Part shown: piece after piece, positions 52,507 to 62,600 of the stretch
Numbering within the stretch: position 1 is the first letter of the stretch
How the letters are laid out: every line of letters begins with the position of its first letter
NCBI GenBank assembly: GCA_028641055.1
Contig: CM054062.1
Location: 274,841,349 to 274,905,348 of the forward strand
Direction of reading: 5' to 3'
From: Alopecurus myosuroides
Lineage: Eukaryota > Streptophyta > Magnoliopsida > Poales > Poaceae
Length of the DNA stretch: 64,000 nt
Position numbers and translations under genes: made by a program
The notes under the pieces: generated by a model
Databases searched by the model: none
Seen by the model: the letters and a program-made list of their open reading frames with translations, nothing else
What the model was told of the DNA's origin: nothing

Positions 52507-55135
52507 CCTAGCTGAAAGGCGTTAAAGAAAAGCGCTACCGGGAGAAAACCCATTTTATTTCGCTGTTTTCTTTCAGTTTTCCTTTGTTTTATTTGGTGTG
52601 CTTGCACCTGGGTGTTTTCTATTTCCTCAGCAACCCCGCTGTATCTTTTATTTTGAGTTTTCATTGATCCAAGTAAAGCCACTAGTGGAAAGTTGAGCCT
52701 ATAATTCGGATTTCTGCGTAGGAAACATATTTCTGCTATCCACTGTAAATTCCGTTAAAAATAACAGAAAAATCAAAATGACCTGAGCTTTTTTTTCCTT
52801 AATCCTGAGTTATATACTCAACGTTTTCCAGAATACCACTTTTTGATTTGAGCAATAGAAGATTTTATAAAAAATCGATCTTTACCTGTTGTTCTGTTTT
52901 TGACAGATTTCTGCCATTTATCGCATTTGCATCTTAATCTCTTCTTTTGGTGTTCTTTTGAGAAAAAGAGTTTTGAAAGAAGTTGTGACAGTAGATAATA
53001 TGTTTTTGAGTGTTAGACTTGTGTTGAAACTGAACCATGTGGATTTATTATTTCGATTGCGCTAACGTTGCTAATGAAGATTGTGAGAATTTTGATGTGA
53101 AGGAAGTTTTCAAGGGTCAAGAGAAGAGGATGATATGATGTGATCAAGAAGAGTGAAAAGCCTAAGCATGGGGATGCCTCGGTGGTACATCCAAGATAAT
53201 TCCAAGAAGACTCAAGCTTCTAAGCTTGGGGATGACCAAGGCATCCCCTTCTTCATCAACAAATTATCAGGTCACTTCTAGTGAAACTATATTTTTATTC
53301 GGTCGCATCTTATGTGCTTTGCTTGGAGCGTCTTTTTTTTGTTTTCAGTTTTCTTTTTCTTTTGATTTCAGTTTGTTTTTTTCTTTCATAATAAGCTTGT
53401 TGGACCCCAGCATTCTTTGAGAATACGTTGTATTCTTAGTCTCTGTTTGACTGTTGCATTTATTTAGCTCCTGTTTTGCATGCATCTCTTGTTAGAGATG
53501 TTAGTTTTAGTAGTATTATTTTAGTACTCTCATGTTTTCTTGCTGTATCATAAAGAGTATTTTTGTTAAAGCATGTTTTGTATGGTGCTTGTTGGGAGAA
53601 ACAAAAGAAAACTGCTGCTTGAAGTAGAATTTATAACAGTACTAGTAGAAGCTTGTATAGACTGTGACTATGACTTTTTCATGCCATGCTAAGTGTTATT
53701 TTAGTTTTAAAGCCTTGTGCTTATTGAGTATCATGATTATCCTCAAATAGATGAGAGTGTTTAATATGTATTGAAAGATTCATGAGTTGTTCTTGTCATA
53801 GTAAAGCATCAATATATGGTATTCTCTTTCGAATGTTTTATTTGGTTGACTTGGCGCATGCTCACACCATGTTTATGACTACAAACCAGTCACGAATAGC
53901 CACCATGACCACTTAGTTTTTTAACTTGTGATACTGCTTATGTTTTAATTAATGATGCTTATGTCGCTATGCATGATTATGACTCTTATGCACTCTTGAT
54001 TTGTCGCTCCCAGTCTTTTGCTAGCCTCCACCTGTACTGAGTATGAGCTCTACTCGTGCATCCGAACTCCCTTAAACCAAAGTTTTCCCATTGTGTCCAC
54101 CATACCTACCTACATGTGGTATTTAACTGCCATTCCAAAGTAAATTGCTCATGTGTTACCTTTAAAGCCTTCAAAATTACTCCTGCTTTATGTTCCTGTT
54201 TTTGCTCATGAGGACGTAAATAGAGAATCTTTATCTCACTTGTTGATTGGATTTCACACCCTAGACTAGTGGCTTCATCCGCTTATCCAAATGATAGAAG
54301 AGCTGGCAGCGGGGTGCCCAGCCCCAAATTAATGCATACAAATTCTCTTCACTATTTTGCCCCTGATTTATGAGTCAAAGCATAATTGTGTAAACAAAAG
54401 AGAAAGAGGGATGACCTTCTATACCAGTTGCGTCCTTCACCATGGGAGCCTCTCTTGTGAATCCAGTTGACTTGTGACATACCGTATTTGCTGTTTACCA
54501 TTCGTTGATATTAGCATACATCTCCCAAAATATAGACATTCCTCCACAAATGTCAAACTTTTAATACCTCTATTTAATAAAATAAAAGCTCTAGCACATG
54601 AGTGATCCATGCTTCCCTCTGCGAAGAGCCTTTTTTTACTTTTATGTTGAATCTCCATCTTCAAATTTTATGCACAGTTGAGAGAGCATTTTTTCCATTC
54701 TGAGTTCTATGTGCATTTGTCTCATAAGCATCTATAAGTACTTCATGATGTGATATTATTTGTTCTTAAATTATTTGTTCTAGTCTTCCTCTTGAACTTT
54801 GAAGGTGTGCTGGCATTTATGTTTTGCCCCACTCTTAAGGACTATCGAAATATCACTTTGCCATGCTTTCTCTATACCTGAAACAAACGTTTACCTTTCT
54901 TTGCATTATTATTCATGATCCTTTATTTGAGTTACTTTTCGTGATGCAAAATAATTGCTATGCTTTATTATTAAAGTTTTATTTATCATGCATGTGTTTA
55001 AACTCTTATGATCTCAGCGTGCATATGCTTTTACATTACATTGATCAAGTTTGTGTTAGTAGCATGTCACCTCAGAAATTATTGTTTTATCATTTGCCTA
55101 CTCAAGGACGAGTAGGAACTAAGCTTGGGGATGCT
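52507..55135 (+). other. Conserved non-coding internal region of E2
   Basis: Collinear with E1 45271-47949, starting CCTAGCTGAAAGGCGTTAAAG and ending GAGTAGGAACTAAGCTTGGGG. Only small random frames. Confidence 0.82.
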
Positions 55136-56737
55136 TGATACGTCATAAACGTACCCCTAATTTCTGATGGTCCATGATCATATTATGCCAATTGCTACAT
55201 GTTTTCTCCCTTACTTATAGCATTTTTATACGTTTTCCGGACTAACCTATTAACAAGATGCCACAGAGCCAGTACCCTGTCATTTTGCTGTTTTTTTAGT
55301 TTCACAAAAGTTGTTCTGGAAATATTCTCGGAATTGGAAAATTCGAAGCCCGGAAGTCCTATTTTCCCCGGAAACATCCAGAAGACCAAAGAGGAACCGA
55401 AGAGGGGCAGCAGGGGGGCCACACCATAGGGTTGCGCGGCCCCCCTGGCCGCGCCAGCTAGGGGTGTGGTCCCCCTAGAGCGCCATCGCCTTCGCCCTTT
55501 CGCCTATTTAAGCCCCCCGGATACCCCTAAACACCTAATCAAAATCCCCGAAAAATTTCCGCAGCCGCCGTCACCGTCAACCCAGATCAAGGGGGGTTCT
55601 GAAGGTGTTTCCGGCACCCTGCCGGAGAGGAGATCATCACCGGAGGCCTCTTCATCACCATGCCTGCCTCTGGAGTGATGCGTGAGTAGTTCATCCTTGG
55701 ACTACGGGTTCGTAGCTGTACCTAGATGGTTGTCTTCTCCTCATATGCCTCCATGTTTAGATCTCGTGAGATGCCTATCATGATCGAGATTGATCTTATG
55801 TAATTCTCTGTGCTGTGTTTGCCGGGATCTGATGAATATTGACCTTATGCCAAGTTGATTATGGTCTTTATTTGCATGTGTTATTTATGATCTTGCATGC
55901 TCTCCGTTGCTAGTGGTTATTCTGGCCAAGTAATTGTTAGTGACTCCAAGAGGGTGTATTTATGCTCGATACTGGGTTCATGCCTCCTTGTTGCCTTGCT
56001 CGAGTGACAGAAACGTCAAGGGGGAGGATATGGTGTTGCCATTAGGGAGAAAACAGCGGTGAGAGTGCCCGTGTGCATACTCATTGCTTACATTACACAA
56101 TTTCTTTAATGCAATTATCTGTTGCTTGTAACTTAATACCTGAGGGGGTTCGGATGTTAACCTGAGGGTGGATTATTAGTCATAGATGCAGATGGATGTC
56201 GGTCTATGTATCTTGTTGTAATGCCCGCACTAAATAGCATAGTAATCTTCATGTCATATTGTGCACTACGGTGCAACCTTTATTTGTCAATTTCCCAGCT
56301 GTAATTTGTTCACCCAGCATGCTATCTTTTATGGAGAGACACCACTAGTGAAACTACCAACCCCGGTCCATTTTTCCACATTGTTAAACAAACCACAAAA
56401 ATTTCTTGCTCTCTTTACTTTCTGCAAGCATACACTGTTTTTCCACACTATACGTCTAATCTTTTTTTCAGCAAGACTGCTGAGATTGACAACCTCACTG
56501 TACTGTTGGGGCAAAGTATTTTAATTGTGTTGTGTGCAGGTTCCACGTTGTTGCTGACACCGGTGAAGCGCCAGCACCACCGTCAGTGGCATCAACCTTC
56601 CGAAGATTCTCTTTCTCCTACTGGATTGATAACCCTGGTTCTTAACTAAGGGGAAAACTTCTACTGTTGTGCTCATCACACCTTCCTCTTGAGGTTCCCA
56701 ACAACGCAGAGAAAGGATTTAACTCTGCCAGCAATCA
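55136..56737 (+). repeat. 3' LTR of E2
   Basis: Starts TGATACGTCATAAACGTA and ends CTCTGCCAGCAATCA; 1602 bp. Confidence 0.93.
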
Positions 56738-58643
56738 GTTGTCTCCTCCACTTTATGCATCATGTTTAGATCTCGCAGGCTGCCTCACATGATCGAGATC
56801 ATCTTTATGTAATGCTACATGTTGTGTTTGCTAGGATCCGATGAATGTTGAATGCTATGTCTTCTGATTTTAAATTTATGATGTTATCTTCATGTATATT
56901 TTATTTATGATCTTGCATGCTCTCTGTTATTAGTAGATGCTCTGGCCAAGTAGATGCTAGTAACTCCAACATGGAGTTTTTATGCTCGATAGTGGGTTCA
57001 TGCCTCCTTTGCATCTGTGCTCGAGTGACAGAATCGTGACAGATGGAGGATGTGTTGTTGCCATTAGGTAGAAAACAACAATGCTTTGTCTAAGGATGGT
57101 GTTATTATTTACATTACACACTTTGCTTACTGTGGATTATCTGTTGCTTGCAACTAAATACCCAATGTTTGTTTGGATGATATTCGGAGGGTGTATTATT
57201 AGTCATAGATGTAGTTGGATGGAGGTCTATGTATCTTATTGTAATGCCCATATGAATCACATAGTAATCTTTATGTCTTGCATATGAACTACGGTCCAGC
57301 CTTCATTTCTGTCAATTTCCCAGTTGTAATGTGTTCACCACCCATGTTATTCATCTTTCACGGAGAGACACCACTAGTTAACTGTGGACCCCGGTCCGTT
57401 TTCCTCGTGCTGATAATACAAACACCACTTCCACTGTTTTCACACTGGTGCTACTATTTTCATATTGTTTTCCGCACCATACGTTTAACCTCTTTGTGTT
57501 CAGCAAAACCGGTGAGATTGACAACCTCACTGATTCGTTGGGGCAAAGTTATTTGATTGTGTTGTGTAGGTTCCACGTTGTTGCTGAACCGGTAGTGCGC
57601 CCTGCCATCTTAGCATCAACCTTTTGAAATTACCCCTTCCTCCTACTGGTCGATTCAACCCTGGTTTCTTTCTGAGGGAAACTTGTCGCTGCACTCTTCA
57701 TACCTTCCTCTTGGGGTCTCCCAACAAACGTGTAATCACACGCATCACTGGCCGGGCCACAGGTGGCTGCTGTGCTGGAGGTGCTATCGACCGCTGTGTC
57801 GGAGGAGCAGTTGGTGGCTGTACTTTAGGTGCTGGTGGTGGAATTGGTGGTGTAACTTGCTGCTGTGGGGCCTCTGGCTGTTGTTCTTAGACTGGCTATG
57901 AGTGTTCCGGAGCCAAGGTATTATGCGTCTCGGTTCCCATATTGTAGGCACCGAGGTCATCTTCTTCTGTTTTGGGAGCAGGCTTCTCCGGCATATCCAT
58001 TTCCCGGGCGTCCTAAGTATCCCGCTGGCTGACGATATAATCCCCTGATCCCAGAAGATGGATCACGAAAGGAGCCGTGGAAGGTGGTTGCTCCGAGATG
58101 CGGGACCTTGGCGTTGAAGTAAACGCAGACGGCACATTCTCGTCAAGTATTAGAGGGTCGCTGCAATGGAAAAAGAAAGGCGAGAAAACCAAGTTAACTC
58201 GGATGAAGAAAGGAGAAAAATAAGAAAAATCAGCTTAGTGTTTGTATCTCGAAAAGTGACTTACCCCTCCAACATAGCCGTATGCTCTTGCGGGTGGTTT
58301 GGCTTGGCTTGCTCCCGGCTTTCTTCCTTGTTCTCTTTGGGGAGGAGCCGCTGCGCCGCTCCCGGCTCGCTTCCTCGTCTCCGCGGAGGCGGCCACGGCC
58401 ACGGGCTGCACATCATGGACCTGCTCGCCCGGATCAACTGAGGCCGAGGGAAGAGGATACGCGTAAGAGATTAGTGTGGGATCGAGTACCTCTACAATAG
58501 CACAGTCGTCATCAACATCTTCTTAATCTTTGAACTAGTCTCGGATGGAGCCTGGAACTTGAAATTTACCAGCTTGAGCGGCGAGCTCTGCGCCCAGGAT
58601 TGGCAGGTTGTCTTTGTCCCACCCCAGTTTTTGGATCCTTGTA

Positions 58644-59656
58644 CTGTAGTTAAAGGAGACAAAAAAATGTGGGCCAACAGTTTTTTCTCTTTCAACATGT
58701 TTGTGTGAACCCAACATGTGCATATGACAATAATAATATATGCAATGCAAGAAAATTTTCATTTCAAAACCAATACAATTTTTTCCTGAAAACACTTTCA
58801 TGTTTCTCTGATGTTTTCCATAATGCGACTAGAGTTATTTTTGTCCCAAGATTTGAAAAATGTTTGACGTAAACTTATAGCTTTGTTGAATCCAAGAAAA
58901 CAAAAATGCAAATTGAATTATGGAAGTTTTCTTTTAATTTTTCTATTGAAACTTTTCCCTGAAAACATAGCCAAGTACATGTTTTCCACTGTTGTTTTCA
59001 TTGGGTTATATTATTTCATTTTCTGTGTGCTTGACTCATATTTTTTCTATGATATGTGGACTAGAAAACTATAAGCTTGGTTTGATTTGTGGAGTTGGAA
59101 AACAACCAATTGCATGTTTTTTTTAGTGGAAGAAAAATAAGACAGAAAAAGGGATTTTTAGAAAATAGAGAAAAACAGAAACTAGCCATTTTCCACTTTA
59201 TTTTCAGAGTCTTCCACTATTCCAATTTTTTTTCAAAAGATGATTCTTAAAGTAAAAAAGCATGTTTAACAATCTCAAACTTGGAAAACAAAATTTGGAA
59301 TTCATTTGAGCCTTGAAAACAATCTGAACTTTTTGATGTTTTCATCTGTTTCCAACACTTAGCAATTTTGCTAAGTCACTGTTTTCTGAATCTTATTTTT
59401 ACAGAACTTGAGCAGTTGTTTTCATTTGGATTTTGAGCAAACTTGGAAATGGGACTTTGCCAAATATGTTCCCTAATATGTGTACTCCATTGTGATGCTT
59501 TGGATTCGGTTGTAGCTTGTCTTGAGAGGGAGAAAAACAAGAGAGGACAGGTGGAGTAGAAACAGGAGGAGCAGCCTAACAGCGCACAGTGCACGCCATG
59601 CCTTGTGCACTCTGGCCTCAGCGCGTCGCTGTCGCGCCCCTCCTCGACGCAGTAAA
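58644..59656. other. AT-rich sequence to the right of the antisense gene
   Basis: Rich in TTTTC and GAAAA runs; possible intron or upstream region of the antisense gene of H, or unrelated repeat. No supported gene. Confidence 0.35.
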
Positions 59657-62600
59657 TGTAACATCCCAAGTATGAAAAATAGCCATTAGAATGTTTGCTC
59701 TCTGTTATTTTATGTTTTGCATCATGACATCATGTTCATTGCATTTGTTTTGCTTGTTTTCCATTTGTTTTCCTCTGTTTTGCTTTGTTTTCCAACTGTT
59801 TTCCTTTGTTTTCCTTTGTTTTCTATTTGAATTTCAAACCAAATTTCAAACCTTTTGTTTCATACTTGTGATGTTACAATTTCCAAAATGATATTTCAAA
59901 TCAAAACAATCAATTGTTTCCATTAAAGTTGTGATTCCAAAACTGTTGTTTTGTTTCTATCAAAAATTCATTTAATATTAAACCCTTTTCAAATTCAATT
60001 ACAATTTCTTCCAAACAGCAACCATGTTGAATTTATGAGAATTACAAACCAAATTCTAATCCTTTTTGTTTCAATTAAACTCTAAGGTTCAACTATTTAA
60101 ATCTTGTTTTCAATATTCACTTAATAATCAAATTCATTCAAATTGCATTCAAATTCATTTGCATTTTCCAAACAGCAACCAATTGAAATTAATGAAACAA
60201 AACATTTTCCAAATCAATTTGTTTCAAATAAACCTGAGGGTTCAAACTATTTTAAGTGGTTCTTTTTAATTATTCATTTAATAGCAATTTCCACCAAATT
60301 CAATTAAATTTACAAACAACAACCTACTTAAAGTTTTTGGGAAGCAAAAGGTTGCAAATTGTTGTTTATATAACAACTAACTCATACATTTTTCCTAATA
60401 TTTCTAACCAACAAAAACCTCTCCTTTTTCTCTTTTTCATTTTCAGCAAAAAAAAACTAACATCACAAAAAGAATAAAAAGGAAGCAACCAGAGAGAGAG
60501 GGGGCAGGCCCAGCCCAACTCCCCCTCAGGCCCATACCCCCCTCCTTTCTTCCTCCCTCGTACGGCTCCAATCTGAAGCTACCCACGTAGGTTCAGAGGA
60601 GCAGCGAACGGTGCAGCACCTCCCCCTCCTCCTATATCTAAACCCTAGGCCCCCTCGGTGCCCTAATGCCCTCTCCTCCTCTCTTCTCCCTCTCCCCGCC
60701 TCCATTTTCTCCCTCTGCTTCTTCTCCCTGCACCTCTCCCTCGCTGTAACTTCTCTGAACCGAACCCCCCACCGAAACCACTCCTCCCTCCGGCGATCGC
60801 CGCCGATGGGGTCCCCCTCCGGCCATGCTAGGGCCGGGAATGGGTTCCCCCCGGCGCCCTCTCCCTCCTCCACCCCTCGGCGCGGGCGGGGAACCACCGG
60901 TGCGCCGCCGCCATCCACCCTTCGTCGCCGGTCACCTCTGCTCCGCCCTGTCGCTGCCTCCATCGAGGGCTCGAGGTGAGCACCGCTCCTCTTCTCCCTC
61001 TCGCTCCCCTCCCCTCCTCCCTCTCGCGGCCCGCAGCACACCCAGCCCACAGCACCCATGGCCACCGCGCGGACCACCGCGAGCGCAGCAGCTGCCGGCG
61101 ACCGTGATGTTTCCGTCGAGGTTCAGTAACCTGAACCTGCACAGGTTCAGTCAATATCCGCTAGCTGCACCTTAACCCCGTGCGCATTCCCTTACCTGAC
61201 AAAGGAACAAGCACACCGCAGTGGTGCTGCTCTCTGTGCGCAAGCAGGAGGTGGTGGGTTCGATCCCCACCCCTCGCAACCCAACCTTTTCTTTTCCAAA
61301 TTATTTTTTCCAGGCCCAATAACCTGTCAGAATCACAACCCAGTCCCTGCTGTTAACTTCTAGGTCCCTGCTAATTAAATTCTAAGTCCCTAGCAGCTAA
61401 TTAAACGGCAGATTGCACCCTAAACTTGTAAATTGCATAACTAAATCATCCCAACTCCAAATTCAACTTTTTAAATATGTATCTTGTACCAAATTGAATT
61501 TTCTACACAAATATAAAATTTGTTTACTGTTTTGAATATTTTAAATTGGTGCAATATTTGAAAACTTGTTTAATTCACTTAATTTTGCAAAATTCATAAC
61601 TTGGGCATAAAAATTCCAAATTCAACAAACTAAACATGTTTTCCATTCAACTTTTCATGTACTTTCCAAATATCAACTTTGTTTGCTGTTTTAAATAATT
61701 TAAATTGCTGAAAACAACTGTTTCCTAATTAATGCATTTAAAATTGCCAAAATAATAACTTGCTCATCTTAACTCCATTTTCAACAAATAAAATATGTTT
61801 TCCATGCTAAATTAAACCACCTTTCCAAATATAAAATTTGTTCCATGTTTTGAATAATTAAAATTGGTTAAATGATTTAAACCTTGTTTAAATCATTTAA
61901 AATGGCTAAATTCATAACTTGCTCAAATTAAATTATTCTTGAACATATAAAATATGTTTTCAAACCATAAAAGTATAAACTTTTCAAATATGAATTTGAA
62001 TTTATGTTTGAACAAATAAAATTCAAATAATATTCATACTTGAATTAAATTCAATTAAATCTTGTTTAAACTTGTTTAATTCATAATTAAATCATTTTAA
62101 TTCCTTTTTCAATAATTGAAACATGTAATCCACCTAAAATTTTGTGTTCTTTTCAAATATGAATTTTTTTATCTATTTTGAACAATTAAAAGTGGTGAAA
62201 ACAACAAATGCTGGTGTAACACCTTTAAGAAACCAAAATTTCATAACTTAATAAATAAAATTCCAAAATTGGTAAACCTTATTTCCAATTGATTCTATTG
62301 TTGTTATCTTTCTGTTTTCCTCATCCATGCATCATGCTAATTCACTTACACATGATGGTTAGTTGTAAAACAATTATTTCAACCCTAATTCATGGGCTTT
62401 TCATATGCAACTCAAATTGCATGTGGGTCCATTTAATCATGTTATGTTACCATGTCAACTAGTTTATTTTTGATGCATCAATTAAATGGTCATGCATCAT
62501 CCCATGTTTGTGCACTATGCCATGTTATTGATTGTTTGTCTCTCTGCGTTGTTTGTTTGCTTCTTCTCGAATGGACGACGACGTTGAGACCGACGATACT

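Larger units (their letters stand above)
48511..56737 (+). mobile_element. Athila-like element E2, complete, 8.2 kb, TSD GTTGT
   Basis: LTRs at both ends and perfect GTTGT target repeats (48506-48510 and 56738-56742) inside the E1 3' LTR. Internal content: duplicated primer-binding site, gag, aspartic protease remnant, then about 2.6 kb non-coding. There is no RT or integrase, so it depends on enzymes in trans. Confidence 0.95.
41652..57747 (+). mobile_element. Athila-like element E1 with two nested insertions
   Basis: LTRs at both ends and flanks TTGGC (41647-41651) and CTGGC (57748-57752), one mismatch, as expected for an older 5-bp target duplication. Subtracting the solo LTR at 42729-43840 and E2 leaves about 6.7 kb. 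It contains a tRNA-Asp-type primer-binding site, a gag remnant and about 2.7 kb non-coding. No RT, RNase H or integrase, so it is non-autonomous. Its first LTR bases are TCATACG, a one-base change from the TGATACG of its relatives. Confidence 0.9.
47950..57747 (+). repeat. 3' LTR of E1, split by E2
   Basis: Segments 47950-48510 and 56743-57747 (about 1.57 kb), starting TGATACGTCATAACCG and ending ATCACACGCATCA. Confidence 0.92.
39422..58643 (-). pseudogene. Multi-exon antisense gene of element H (Tat-type additional ORF)
   Basis: Exons read by eye on the minus strand, mostly with GTAAG-type donors: A 58643-58265 (LGWDKDNLPILGAELA then a Lys/Ala-rich stretch); B 58160-57748 continuing at 41646-41225 across the E1 insertion (Pro/Gln-rich); C from 41054 (donor unclear); D 40869-40816; E 40737-40654; F 40579-40211 (coiled coil: MQKLKAELEKDKAEMAQV, EKTRREEEIRDLKEEKTEAE); G 40118-39422. 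Exon G has a conserved block (FWPNKAVPVSIKELAKFLDG, LREWRVSVMRGGADEVLEFV, LSRYESIHLEVLK), then, after a frameshift near 39750, an acidic tail. D, E and F share a repeated HQ(D/N)C...LA...IS-type unit. Such proteins resemble the 'putative gypsy-type transposon' family of grass genomes; function unknown. Stop codons in A, B and D show decay. The N-terminal exon was not found. Confidence 0.68.
33429..59656 (+). mobile_element. Decayed Tat-lineage Ty3/gypsy element H, with antisense gene, split by E1
   Basis: Gag-protease-RT-RNase H-integrase order on the plus strand (33431-38750), then a minus-strand multi-exon gene from about 58643 back to 39422. Tat-type elements are known for long internal regions with extra, often antisense, ORFs between integrase and 3' LTR. 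The left end is lost at block L. The right end is unclear: AT-rich sequence runs from 58644 to 59656. E1 (16.1 kb with its own insertions) sits inside the antisense gene. Many stops and frameshifts mean it is dead. Confidence 0.75.

Noticed and set aside
60526..61175. Long ORFs on both strands in block R
   Set aside because: Low-complexity Arg/Gly/Pro/Ser content in overlapping frames; a GC-rich non-coding leader explains them better.
61220..61278. Functional tRNA gene
   Set aside because: Only T-arm/B-box-like sequence is convincing; acceptor, D and anticodon arms cannot be folded by eye.
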